From the NCBI GenBank assembly GCA_934462825.1, contig CAKSIP010000036.1, positions 1 through 15,390 of the forward strand: 15,390 nt of DNA, read 5' to 3'. This stretch comes from an uncultured Eubacteriales bacterium (GTDB lineage Bacteria; Bacillota; Clostridia; Oscillospirales; CAG-272). Positions 1 to 7,054 of the stretch are shown one piece after another. Position 1 is the stretch's first letter. Every line of letters starts with the position of its first letter. The notes beneath the pieces were generated by a model, which was given only the letters and a program-made list of their open reading frames with translations, had not been told where the DNA came from and did no database searches. The translations under genes were made by a program, and so were the position numbers.

Positions 1-261
1 TTTGCTTACTTTTCGCCGTCATCCGAGTGGAGCTTTGCGGATGTGATGATAAGCCAAGACAAAAACACAAACGAAGGCGACAAGACGGAGAATCCGACCG
101 AGACAAAGGACCTTTACACATTCACGGTGAACATTTCGATCGGAGGAACCTTGTTTTTTGAGAAGCAAGGGAAAGAGTGGAAAATCATCAGCACAAGAAA
201 TCTGTATATGCACACGCCCCAAGTGGCGGAAAAAGAGCCATATCAGGAGAAACAATCCTGA
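1..261 (+). CDS. C-terminal fragment of an unrecognised protein
   Basis: The frame is open from the first base to a TGA at 259-261, so this is the last 86 codons of a gene that begins outside the window. The visible part is hydrophilic and has no membrane segment. It has a Thr/Asn/Glu/Lys-rich stretch, then alternating hydrophobic residues (YTFTVNISIGG) and the phrase GKEWKIIST near the end. That pattern resembles the last beta strands of small extracytoplasmic domains (for example NTF2-like folds of lipoproteins), but this is only an impression and I do not recognise the family. A GTG at 43 is the first possible internal start, but the frame runs further upstream. The gene lies 60 bases before the ABC ATPase on the same strand with no visible terminator or promoter between, so it probably belongs to the same operon. 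Confidence 0.6.
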   Translation, partial: FAYFSPSSEWSFADVMISQDKNTNEGDKTENPTETKDLYTFTVNISIGGTLFFEKQGKEWKIISTRNLYMHTPQVAEKEPYQEKQS

Positions 262-276
262 GAGCCGGAGCGAAGC

Positions 277-315
277 ATGACAAAATTCAAAGGAAAGGGG
301 CTTTTGAAGCGGTAA
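277..315 (+). CDS. Possible 12-residue leader peptide before the ABC ATPase
   Basis: ATG at 277 is preceded by GGAG at 267-270 with 6 bases spacing. It encodes a short basic peptide, MTKFKGKGLLKR, ending with TAA at 313-315. The stop sits directly against the possible TTG start of the next gene (316) and 6 bases before its ATG (322). The ATPase gene has no good ribosome binding site of its own, so the peptide may couple translation of the two. It is too short for any homology argument and could be chance. Confidence 0.3.
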   Translation: MTKFKGKGLLKR

Positions 316-321
316 TTGATT

Positions 322-1347
322 ATGAATGAAAATGAGCAGAATATAATTGCAATGCCTACGAATACAGAGGTCGATACAGTGTCCCCCGATACACAGGAAA
401 GACCGGTGATTCTTCGGATTCAGCACTTGTCTAAAAATTTCGGAAAGAGAAAAGTTTTACGGGACATCAGTTTTGACACGTACGCCGGAGAAGTATTTGG
501 ATTCCTCGGCCCCAACGGCGCAGGAAAAACGACGTTGATTAAATTGGTTGTCGGGCATCTGCTGATTGATGAAGGCGTCATCTTGGTCGATGGAAACGAT
601 ATTCGTTCGGATTATGAGAAAGCCATGGCCGATATGGGAGCCATTGTAGAAAATCCCGAGTTTTATAAGTACATGAGCGGTTGGGATAACCTGATGCAGT
701 ATGCCGGCTTGCGTGGCGTAAGCCGGGAGCGTGTGGCGGAAGTGGTTCACATGGTGGGCATGGATAAACGCATCAAAGATAAGGTGAGTAAATACTCGCT
801 CGGTATGCGTCAGCGCCTCGGCGTGGCGCTGGCGATTATGGGGCGTCCCAAATTGCTGATCCTGGATGAGCCGACGAACGGGCTGGATCCGGCCGGAATT
901 AAAGAGTTGCGGGACATTCTCAAAAAATATGCGCATGAGGAAAACGCAGCGGTCTTTGTTTCCAGCCATTTGATGAGCGAAATGGAGCTGATGTGTGATC
1001 GCGTGGGCGTGATCGTAAACGGAGAATTGGTGGATGTGAAGCCGATTGACGAGTTGGTTTCCGTGACGGCGGCCGACAAAGCCGACTTCGTTTTTGAGGT
1101 GGATTCGGCCGACCGCGCGCTTGCCTTGCTGGACTTTATTTCCGACGCGGATAAAAAGAAAACGTCGGATTGCACCTTTGAAGTGATTTTGACGAAAAAC
1201 AGCGCGGCCGAAATGCTGGCCAAGATGAACCGTAAAATTGTACAAGCCAATATTGCGCTTTACACCGTTTCTCCGAAGGAAAACAAGCGGTTGGAGGACG
1301 TGTTTATCGAGCTTACCGGCGTACAGGGAGGTGATCAAATTGGATAA
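322..1347 (+). CDS. ABC transporter ATP-binding protein, BcrA-like
   Basis: This is the cytoplasmic ATPase subunit that would power the ABC-2 permease encoded next. It has 341 residues. Counted from the ATG at 322, it shows a Walker A motif GPNGAGKTT at about 63-71, an ABC signature variant SLGMRQRLG at about 159-167, Walker B LLILDEP at about 178-184, a D-loop NGLDP and a switch histidine in SSH at about 216. The Q-loop region reads IVENPEFY, with Glu in place of Gln. This is usual in the BcrA/DrrA-type antibiotic-export and bacitracin-resistance branch. About 30 residues of polar extension precede the domain, and about 100 residues follow it, as in that branch. A TTG at 316 is an alternative start in the same frame; neither start has a strong ribosome binding site. 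The last 8 bases overlap the permease gene, which implies translational coupling. The substrate cannot be told from sequence; candidates are peptides, antibiotics or lipids. Confidence 0.93.
   Translation: MNENEQNIIAMPTNTEVDTVSPDTQERPVILRIQHLSKNFGKRKVLRDISFDTYAGEVFGFLGPNGAGKTTLIKLVVGHLLIDEGVILVDGNDIRSDYEKAMADMGAIVENPEFYKYMSGWDNLMQYAGLRGVSRERVAEVVHMVGMDKRIKDKVSKYSLGMRQRLGVALAIMGRPKLLILDEPTNGLDPAGIKELRDILKKYAHEENAAVFVSSHLMSEMELMCDRVGVIVNGELVDVKPIDELVSVTAADKADFVFEVDSADRALALLDFISDADKKKTSDCTFEVILTKNSAAEMLAKMNRKIVQANIALYTVSPKENKRLEDVFIELTGVQGGDQIG
1327..1336 (+). promoter_or_regulatory. Ribosome binding site fixing a TTG start for the permease
   Basis: GGAGGTGATC is complementary to the 3' end of 16S rRNA over its full length and lies inside the end of the ATPase gene. 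The GGAGG core ends 8 bases before TTG 1340. This favours the TTG over an upstream ATG at 1238 that would extend the protein by 34 residues inside the ATPase gene. Confidence 0.85.
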
Positions 1348-2788
1348 ATTCGGGAAATTGATCCAAAACGAGTTTGTGAAGCTGTTCAAACGAAAATCCA
1401 TTTGGATTATGGTAGGGGTAGTTGTTCTGACAGCCTTTTTGACAACCATGAGTTACCGCATTACCTACGAAGCTCCTGATATAGCGTCAGAAGAAAAGCA
1501 ATGGCAGGTCCAACGCGACAGCATCGACACGGCCGTTTTCGCCACCGATGAATACGGCGAGTATTTGGATAAGAGCGCGCACGCCTATGAACAGCGCTCC
1601 ACTTTTGAAATGCTGGACTATCTGCTGAAAAACAAGGTCAGCGCTAAAGATTGGCGCTATACCAAAGAAGTGATTCAAAATATGTATAAAACCAAGCTGG
1701 CGATCACGCTTGGCGATAGCTCCACCGAAACGGCCGATCTCTACGCCCGGCTCAAGGACATGGTGGAAAATGATAATTGGCGAGCCTATTACCGTGAGGA
1801 AAAGACCAAGGCCCTGCGGAATTATGAGGGCGTTTCCGATTACATGAAGCAAGCCGCCGTCTACGAGTTCGACTATCATTTGAATCACAATTTGCGTCCC
1901 GGCGATACGCCGTGGAAGGACAACCTGATCCAATCCGTGGCCGATGCCAAGCGTTCCCTTGCCTCTTATCAAGAGAAGCAAGCGAACAGCGTCAGCCTGA
2001 CGGAATCAGAACAAAAGGCCATGAGCCGCTTGATTGACCAAATCGCCATAGGAGAATATCAGTTGGATAAAGGTATAGAAAACAACGCGGCTACGTTGTT
2101 TGAACCGGATTCCGATTTCAACGTATCTTCCGCCAAATCGAAGTTCTGGAGATCGTTCCTGGCTTCTTCCTCTATGATTATGATTATCGGCGTTATGGTC
2201 ATCGTGGTGGCGGGCGGCATCGTGGCGTCGGAATTTTCGCAGGGAACCGTGAAATTTCTGCTGGTAAATCCCGTGAAGCGCTGGAAGATCCTCATGGCAA
2301 AATACGCTACAGTCGTGATAACCGGCTTGGGCTTTACGTTGCTTTTGTACATTTGCTCCGGGATCCTGTCGGCCATCTTCTGCGGAGAAGGGATCGGAGA
2401 TATGATTATCAAGGCGAACAACGGCAAGGCGTATGCAACATCGCCGTTCTTGGCCGTGCTGGGACGTTATGCGCTTTCTTGGATCGAAGTGCTGGTGATT
2501 TCCACCATGTCCTTTGCTATCTCGGCTTTGATGCGGAGCGTGCCGTTGGCCGTGGGCGTCGGCCTGTTTACCTATCTGGCCGGCAACCTGTTTGTTACGC
2601 TGTTTGCCGCGCTGGGGCTGGATTGGGCAAGATACTTTATCTTTTCCAACCTGAATCTGGCGGACATCGCCGCAGGCAACACGGTTTTTGCCAATCAGAC
2701 CATCGGAACCGCCGTGTGTGTCATTTTGGCTCATATGGTAGTGTTCCTGCTTACGGCATGGGACGCCTTCACTCGCAAAGAGGTTTAA
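1340..2788 (+). CDS. ABC-2 type permease with a large extracytoplasmic domain
   Basis: This is the membrane subunit partner of the preceding ATPase, 482 residues from the TTG at 1340. It starts MDKFGKLIQNEFVKLFKRKS, a basic amphipathic lead-in typical of ABC-2 permeases. A first membrane helix follows at about 21-39. Residues of about 40-275 are hydrophilic, rich in charged residues and without membrane segments, so they form an external domain. The C-terminal part has several hydrophobic helices, beginning SMIMIIGVMVIVVAGGIVA. After the first of these comes the family signature GTVKFLLVNPVKRW, an intracellular coupling segment. The architecture matches bacitracin or lantibiotic exporters and sodium-export-like permeases, but the ligand is unknown. 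The 8-base overlap with the ATPase gene shows a single translation unit. I see no clear terminator after the stop. Confidence 0.88.
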   Translation: MDKFGKLIQNEFVKLFKRKSIWIMVGVVVLTAFLTTMSYRITYEAPDIASEEKQWQVQRDSIDTAVFATDEYGEYLDKSAHAYEQRSTFEMLDYLLKNKVSAKDWRYTKEVIQNMYKTKLAITLGDSSTETADLYARLKDMVENDNWRAYYREEKTKALRNYEGVSDYMKQAAVYEFDYHLNHNLRPGDTPWKDNLIQSVADAKRSLASYQEKQANSVSLTESEQKAMSRLIDQIAIGEYQLDKGIENNAATLFEPDSDFNVSSAKSKFWRSFLASSSMIMIIGVMVIVVAGGIVASEFSQGTVKFLLVNPVKRWKILMAKYATVVITGLGFTLLLYICSGILSAIFCGEGIGDMIIKANNGKAYATSPFLAVLGRYALSWIEVLVISTMSFAISALMRSVPLAVGVGLFTYLAGNLFVTLFAALGLDWARYFIFSNLNLADIAAGNTVFANQTIGTAVCVILAHMVVFLLTAWDAFTRKEV

Positions 2789-2874
2789 GCGTCAAAAGAG
2801 CCTTTGGATAAATGAAATGAAAAGAACTTGGTTATTAATGATTTTTTAACTTTTACAAAAAGCAAGAAAAGCAC

Positions 2875-2903
2875 TTTACAAAGTCTATTGTTTGTGATAA
2901 AAT
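2875..2903 (+). promoter_or_regulatory. Sigma-A-type promoter for the Thr/Pro-rich lipoprotein
   Basis: TTTACA (2875-2880) and TAAAAT (2898-2903) are separated by exactly 17 bases, with an A-rich stretch upstream of the -35. The expected transcription start is near 2910, giving a leader of about 70 bases before the ATG at 2981. Confidence 0.75.
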
Positions 2904-2924
2904 AATACACAACCGGAGATTGGG

Positions 2925-2984
2925 ATGTTCAAAATCGAATATGCCCGTCGCGGATATTATTTCATGGAGGATTTATTGAAATGA
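2925..2984 (+). CDS. Possible 19-residue leader peptide overlapping the lipoprotein start
   Basis: ATG 2925 is preceded by GGAG at 2915-2918 (6 bases spacing) and lies just after the predicted transcription start. It encodes MFKIEYARRGYYFMEDLLK and stops at TGA 2982-2984, which overlaps the lipoprotein start codon as ATGA. The geometry is that of a translationally coupled leader. The lipoprotein also has its own GGAGG at 2966-2970, so coupling is not obligatory. No known family is recognised. Confidence 0.4.
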   Translation: MFKIEYARRGYYFMEDLLK

Positions 2985-3898
2985 AAAAACTGATTGCGGT
3001 GCTTATGGCACTCGTTCTCGTGTTGGCGTTCGCATCCTGCAAAAAGGACCCCAAGCCGACGCCCACTCCCACGCAGTCTGAAAATCAGCCTACACCTACA
3101 CCTTCGGCATCTGCTTCCGGCGAAGCTACCCCCACACCTACCCCCTCTGCTTCCGGCGAAGCTACCCCTACACCTACTCCCTCTGCTTCCGGCGAAGCTA
3201 CTCCCACACCTACGCCTGAAGATCCTACCGAAAAGTCTGCCAAAGAAGTTTATGATATGGCAACGGCTTACCTGGCACAGCTGAGCGAGTTCAAAGTAAA
3301 GAGCTCCGTAAAGTCAACCAAGGTTGAAGGGGAAGCCACCACTTCGACAGACATGGAGCTGAATCTTGCCGTTAAGGACTTCGGTAAAGATACCGTTGCC
3401 GCTAAGGGTACCAGCAAGGTAGGAAGCGTAGCTCTCAACCTTGTTTATGCAAACGGCGTTCTCTATACCGAAGACGCTTCCGGCAACAAGGTAAAGCAGA
3501 CCGTTCCTTTTACGGATGTTTTGAATCTGAAGCTCTTGGATTTTGAGGACTTCGCAAACAAGAAAGTAACCGCCGGTAAGGATGGCTTTATTCTTACACT
3601 GTCCGAAATGTCGGCTTCTAACTTCATTGCCAAGGTACTCGGCTTTACCTCCGATATGGAAGGCTACAAGGAACTGATGAAGAACCTGACTGTGGATATG
3701 TCTGAATTCCAGGTAACGCTTTCCGTGAATGCACTGGGCGAATTGACATCCGTTTCCGTAAGCGGTGTGAAATACAAGATGTTCACGGCAGAGGATGCAT
3801 TCTATACCATGGATACTTCTTCCACGGTTGAGCTTGAGAAAGCAACCGTTGAGGCTATTACAGCTCCTTCGGACGCTGCTGATTACACAGAGCAGTAA
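2981..3898 (+). CDS. Lipoprotein with Thr/Pro-repeat linker and LppX/LolA-like domain
   Basis: This is a predicted membrane-anchored extracellular lipoprotein of 305 residues. Residues 1-19 are a basic plus hydrophobic signal peptide ending LAFAS before Cys20, the lipidation site. Residues of about 24-80 are a low-complexity linker built from SASGEATPTPTP units, which likely spans the cell wall. Residues 88-305 form one domain, starting KEVYDMATAYLAQLSEFKV and containing LVYANGVLYTED and a C-terminal ITAPSDAADYTEQ. The pattern of amphipathic strands resembles LppX/LolA-like or DUF6612-like lipoproteins, but this assignment is inferred. The same domain recurs at the C terminus of the mosaic lipoprotein at 7104-9278. 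The start is fixed by GGAGG at 2966-2970, 10 bases before ATG. Codon choice looks smoother than in the neighbours (many AAG, GGT, GTA, CTG), which suggests strong expression; I have not computed this. The ligand and role are unknown. Confidence 0.85.
   Translation: MKKLIAVLMALVLVLAFASCKKDPKPTPTPTQSENQPTPTPSASASGEATPTPTPSASGEATPTPTPSASGEATPTPTPEDPTEKSAKEVYDMATAYLAQLSEFKVKSSVKSTKVEGEATTSTDMELNLAVKDFGKDTVAAKGTSKVGSVALNLVYANGVLYTEDASGNKVKQTVPFTDVLNLKLLDFEDFANKKVTAGKDGFILTLSEMSASNFIAKVLGFTSDMEGYKELMKNLTVDMSEFQVTLSVNALGELTSVSVSGVKYKMFTAEDAFYTMDTSSTVELEKATVEAITAPSDAADYTEQ
3113..3220 (+). repeat. Three tandem 36-bp repeats encoding SASGEATPTPTP
   Basis: Units start at 3113, 3149 and 3185, each opening with GCTTCCGGCGAAGCTAC. 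They differ only at a few silent or near-silent bases. The repeat encodes the proline-rich linker of the lipoprotein. In-frame 36-bp units can expand or contract without a frameshift, so linker length may vary between strains. Confidence 0.9.
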
Positions 3899-3923
3899 TT
3901 TAAGCAACATAGGATTTCAATCC

Positions 3924-3970
3924 AATACAAAAGGGCTGTGGAAAACCCGCGAGGGGTTTCCACAGCCCTT
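3924..3970 (-). terminator. Terminator for the P-type ATPase, minus strand
   Basis: The arms are AAGGGCTGTGGAAA plus CCC (3931-3948, one bulged A) and GGGTTTCCACAGCCCTT (3954-3970) around a 5-base loop. Read on the minus strand, the stem is followed by TTTTGTATT, a usable U-rich tail. On the plus strand the stem is followed by CAAGCC, which has no U tract. It therefore best serves the ATPase gene, whose stop is 134 bases away. Confidence 0.65.
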
Positions 3971-3980
3971 CAAGCCTTCC

Positions 3981-4015
3981 GGTCAAGATCCCGGCCCCTT
4001 GATGCGATCTTGGCC
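3981..4015. other. Intervening hairpin between two convergent terminators
   Basis: GGTCAAGATC (3981-3990) pairs with GATCTTGGCC (4006-4015) over 10 base pairs. One of these is a G-U wobble on the plus strand (A-C on the minus strand). The loop has 15 bases. No U tract adjoins it, so it is probably not a terminator. Confidence 0.5.
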
Positions 4016-4027
4016 AAGCCCAATAGC

Positions 4028-4080
4028 AAAGGGAGAGTTAAAAACTCAGAATGAGTTTTTAACTCTCCCTTTGATTTTTA
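4028..4080 (+). terminator. Terminator for the Thr/Pro-rich lipoprotein
   Basis: A perfect 21-bp inverted repeat (4028-4048 and 4052-4072) with a GAA loop is followed on the plus strand by GATTTTTATA. The stem core is AAAGGGAGAGTTAAAAACTC. It lies 130 bases after the lipoprotein stop and only 24 bases from the end of the convergent ATPase gene. Confidence 0.8.
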
Positions 4081-4103
4081 TAAGATGCGATCAAAGATGA
4101 TTT

Positions 4104-6851
4104 TTAACACTCGGCCTTCTTTTTCTTTTCCATCCAAAGCCGATACACACATTTGGTGATTTCAACGATAGGAATAATGGACAGGGCCAGACCGATGGCA
4201 ATGAGATATTCGCGGAAGTTCAGCGTGGCAAAGTCAAAAGCTTGGGCAAGGAAGGGAACCTCAATGACCAGCGTGGTGGCAAGCAGTGAAAGCGCGGCGG
4301 CGCCCCAAAGCCAAGGGTTTCCATGCTTCATGCGGAAGATCGAACCGTGCAGGGAACGCATGTTGAAGGAATGGAGGATTTCGCACATGGAAAGCGTGAG
4401 GAAAGCCATGGAGGTTCCGAGGTCGGCGGCACTGTAGTGCAACGCGCCCTCGGCCGCATGCAAATCGTAAAGCACGTCACGTCCGATAAAGTAGGAGGCA
4501 AGGGTAATGCACGTTACTAAAAGTCCTTGGTACGCTACGGCAAAGCCAAGCCCGTCGGCAAAAATTCCTTCCTTGGAAGGCCGCGGCTTGCGATGCATGA
4601 TGTCCTTTTCCGGCTTTTCCATACCCAGCGCTAACGCAGGGAAGCAATCGGTAATCAGATTGATCCATAAAAGGTGCGGAGCCTTGAAGATCGTGAAATT
4701 TAACATGGTTGCGATAAAGATGGACAACACTTCCGCCAGATTGGAGGCAAGCAAAAATTGAATGGCTTTGCGGATGTTGTCATAAATGCGCCGTCCTTCG
4801 CCCACAGCGGAAACGATGGTGGCAAAATTGTCATCGGCCAGAATCATGTCGGCTACGTTTTTGGTTACATCGGTGCCGGTAATCCCCATGCCAACGCCGA
4901 TGTCGGCGTTTTTGATGGACGGGGCGTCATTGACGCCGTCTCCGGTCATGGCGGTAACCTTGCCTTTTTTGCGCCAGGCGTTGACGATTCGCGTCTTGTG
5001 CTCCGGCTGCACTCGCGCATATACGGAGTATTTTTCTACGGCAGAATCAAAGTCTGCATCGCTGATCGCATCAAGCTCCGCGCCCGTGATCGCTTCATCA
5101 GGGCTTTGAATGATCCCCAGCTGCGTGGCAATGGCCACGGCCGTATCCTTGTGGTCGCCGGTGATCATGATGGGACGAATCCCGGCTTGCCGACATTCGT
5201 GAATTGCCTCTTTCACTTCGGGGCGAATGGGATCCATCATTCCGACAAGTCCAAGGAAGATCAAATCGTTTTCCAGCGCCTCTGCCTCATAAACCGTCGG
5301 ACGGCTTTTCAGCCCCTTTTCGGCGGCCGCCAATACACGCAAAGCCTTGTCGGCTATGGATTTGTTGGCCGCAAGGATTTCCGCACGCGCCGTGTCCGTG
5401 AGCGGACGTATCTGCCCGTCTTGGTAAATGCCGGTGCAATGCTTGAGAATTTCATCGGTGGCTCCTTTGGTAAATTGTATCAGCGAGCCATCGCTTTTTT
5501 GATGCACGGTTGTCATCATTTTGCGCCCGGAGTCGAAGGGGACTTCGCCGATGCGCACCCATTCCTGACTCTGCTTGTTTTTGTCAAGACCAAGGCGGTA
5601 CGCGTAGTCCACCAAAGCACATTCCGTCGGCTCGCCGACGGCCATTTGCTTTTCCGCATCCATCTGCGCATCGGAGCAAAGCGACATGGCTGTGGCCAAA
5701 AGCGCCTCGTCCGCGCCGTAATGCTCCACCACTTTCATTTTGTTTTGCGTGAGCGTTCCGGTTTTATCCGAGCAAATGATCTGTGTGCATCCCAGCGTTT
5801 CCACCGCCGTCATTTTTCGGATGATGGCATTTCGCTTAGACATGTTGGTTACGCCGATGGAAAGCACAATCGTTACTACTGTGGCAAGGCCTTCGGGAAT
5901 GGCGGCCACAGCCAAGGAAACGGCGATCATAAAGGTGTTCAAAACCGAAGTGAAATCTACCGCCCCGGCGCGGAGCAGGGATACGACAAAGATGATCCCG
6001 CAGATGCCGATGACTAAGTAGGTGAGAATTTTGGAAAGCTGCGAGAGCTTAATTTGTAAGGGCGTCTGTCCGTCCTTGGCTGTGAGCAAAGCGTCGGCGA
6101 TTTTTCCCATTTCGGTGTCCATGCCGGTGCCGGTTATCACGGCCTTGCCGCGCCCGTAGGCGACGGTGGAGCCCATGTAAACCATGTTTTTGCGGTCGCC
6201 GAGCGGAATTTCCTTGGAATCGGCGGCCAGCGCATCGGCGGTTTTGGTAACGGGAACCGATTCTCCGGTCAGAGCGGCCTCCTCAATTTTCAGGCTGGCA
6301 CATTCCAACAGCCGGGCATCGGCCGGTATGGCATCGCCCGCTTCCAAAATGACGACGTCACCGGGAACCAAATCTTCACTGCGCACGGTTTGCATCTTGC
6401 CGTTCCGCAACACCTTGGAGGTGGCAGCGGCAATTTCCTGCAGCGCGGCAATGGCCGATTCGGCCTTGCTTTCCTGTACGACGCCGAGAATGGCGTTGAT
6501 AATCACAACGGCTAAAATAATGATTACATCGGATGGAAATTCTTTTTCGCCGCCTACAACGCTGTTGTAAATCGTGAGAACGCCCGAAATCAAAGCGGCG
6601 ATCAACAGGATAATGGTCATCGGCTCGGCAAGCTGCTTGAAAAACCGATGCAAAAGGGTTTCCTTTTTTCCTTCCTTGAGCCGGTTTAGGCCATGCTTTG
6701 CCAGCCGCGCGGCCGCCTCTTGTTCGGATAAGCCGTTGTGGGAAGAATCGAGCGCTTTCAGCACGGCATCGCTGTCGCACAAATAAGCGCGCGAGGCTTC
6801 GGATTCTTTGGGCTCCGTAGCGGCCGATTCGATAGGTTTGGCTTTTTTCAT
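4104..6851 (-). CDS. P2-type cation-transporting ATPase (Mn2+ or Ca2+ exporter)
   Basis: This is a membrane pump of 915 residues, full length for the PMCA/SERCA/LMCA1-like family. Motifs in order are actuator TGES (195-198), M4 AAIPEGL (Glu320), phosphorylation DKTGTLT (Asp362), nucleotide-binding KGA (462-464) and hinge TGDGVNDAP (636-644). M5 has SNLAEV (Asn704, Glu707) and M6 has NLITD (Asn731, Thr734, Asp735). These match the SERCA ion ligands Glu309, Asn768, Glu771, Asn796, Thr799 and Asp800. In M8 the SERCA Glu908 position appears to be Ser821 (TLSMCEILHS against TIEMCNALNS), so one ion site per cycle is likely, as in LMCA1 and PMR1. The start ATG has AAGGAGG 12 bases upstream. The leader carries a yybP-ykoY-like riboswitch, so Mn2+ export is the best guess. 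Such riboswitch-linked P-type ATPases are known Mn2+ exporters in lactic acid bacteria. Ca2+ remains possible. Confidence 0.93.
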   Translation of the reverse strand: MKKAKPIESAATEPKESEASRAYLCDSDAVLKALDSSHNGLSEQEAAARLAKHGLNRLKEGKKETLLHRFFKQLAEPMTIILLIAALISGVLTIYNSVVGGEKEFPSDVIIILAVVIINAILGVVQESKAESAIAALQEIAAATSKVLRNGKMQTVRSEDLVPGDVVILEAGDAIPADARLLECASLKIEEAALTGESVPVTKTADALAADSKEIPLGDRKNMVYMGSTVAYGRGKAVITGTGMDTEMGKIADALLTAKDGQTPLQIKLSQLSKILTYLVIGICGIIFVVSLLRAGAVDFTSVLNTFMIAVSLAVAAIPEGLATVVTIVLSIGVTNMSKRNAIIRKMTAVETLGCTQIICSDKTGTLTQNKMKVVEHYGADEALLATAMSLCSDAQMDAEKQMAVGEPTECALVDYAYRLGLDKNKQSQEWVRIGEVPFDSGRKMMTTVHQKSDGSLIQFTKGATDEILKHCTGIYQDGQIRPLTDTARAEILAANKSIADKALRVLAAAEKGLKSRPTVYEAEALENDLIFLGLVGMMDPIRPEVKEAIHECRQAGIRPIMITGDHKDTAVAIATQLGIIQSPDEAITGAELDAISDADFDSAVEKYSVYARVQPEHKTRIVNAWRKKGKVTAMTGDGVNDAPSIKNADIGVGMGITGTDVTKNVADMILADDNFATIVSAVGEGRRIYDNIRKAIQFLLASNLAEVLSIFIATMLNFTIFKAPHLLWINLITDCFPALALGMEKPEKDIMHRKPRPSKEGIFADGLGFAVAYQGLLVTCITLASYFIGRDVLYDLHAAEGALHYSAADLGTSMAFLTLSMCEILHSFNMRSLHGSIFRMKHGNPWLWGAAALSLLATTLVIEVPFLAQAFDFATLNFREYLIAIGLALSIIPIVEITKCVYRLWMEKKKKAEC

Positions 6852-6903
6852 TTTTATATTATACCTCCTTTGTGTCTGTAGGGGCTTCCGTTGACATTAT
6901 TTT

Positions 6904-6955
6904 ACGAAAGAAAAAGACTCATATACGCAAAATGTTACTTTCGGTATATGAGTCT
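6904..6955 (-). terminator. Riboswitch expression-platform terminator
   Basis: A perfect 12-bp inverted repeat, AGACTCATATAC (6915-6926 and 6944-6955 on the two sides), encloses a 17-base loop. On the minus strand it is followed by CTTTTTCTTT. Its upstream arm overlaps the GAGAC element and the 3' strand of aptamer helix P1, so terminator and aptamer are mutually exclusive. It is also the only terminator-like element after the mosaic lipoprotein gene. Confidence 0.85.
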
Positions 6956-7048
6956 CATTCATTATCGGCAGGCCAGACGAAAAATCGCCACGCTGTTGAC
7001 TTTGCCGCACAAAATGTGGAATTACTCCCCCATAGAATATTCTTTTAC
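6904..7048 (-). promoter_or_regulatory. yybP-ykoY-like (Mn2+) riboswitch before the P-type ATPase
   Basis: Read on the minus strand, the leader begins near 7048 and carries GGGGGAGTAA (7022-7031), the hallmark 5' box of yybP-ykoY RNAs. It ends with TGAGAC (GAGAC at 6952-6956), the matching 3' box. UAUGGG (7029-7034) pairs with CUCAUA (6947-6952) to form P1. CACA/UGUG forms a small hairpin, and CGGCA (7003-7007) pairs with UGCCG (6966-6970) to enclose a further stem-loop. The P1 3' strand is also the 5' arm of the terminator at 6915-6955. Metal binding should therefore stabilise P1, block the terminator and switch the ATPase on. That is the known logic of this class, which senses Mn2+ and often precedes P-type ATPases. 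The assignment rests on motifs and pairing; a covariance-model search was not possible. Confidence 0.85.
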
Positions 7049-7054
7049 AAGAGC

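Noticed and set aside
1238..1339. N-terminal extension of the permease from an upstream ATG
   Set aside because: It would lie entirely inside the ATPase gene. A perfect ribosome binding site points to TTG 1340, where the usual permease N terminus begins.
457..1449. A 330-codon minus-strand open frame across the ABC ATPase gene
   Set aside because: It is antisense to clear Walker A, signature and Walker B motifs, and no family is recognisable.
3113..3220. CRISPR-like array suggested by regular 36-bp repeats
   Set aside because: The repeats are directly contiguous with no spacers and encode an in-frame Thr/Pro-rich linker.
2994..3284. An alternative-frame protein over the repeat region of the lipoprotein gene
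   Set aside because: It is a Pro/Leu/His-rich product of reading the repeats in another frame, with no start signal. The lipoprotein frame has signal peptide, lipobox and ribosome binding site.
4758..6017. A 419-codon plus-strand open frame inside the P-type ATPase gene
   Set aside because: It is antisense to a gene with all P-type ATPase motifs. Its protein is His/Arg/Gly-rich, without domains or a ribosome binding site.
6857..6864. A TATAAT directly upstream of the P-type ATPase start, as a second promoter
   Set aside because: The hexamer 17 bases upstream is AGCCCC, not a -35 box, and a transcript from it would lack a leader. It overlaps the spacer after AAGGAGG by chance.
6859..6897. 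A 12-codon frame between the riboswitch terminator and the ATPase start
   Set aside because: It has no ribosome binding site, and its stop falls inside the ATPase ribosome-binding region.
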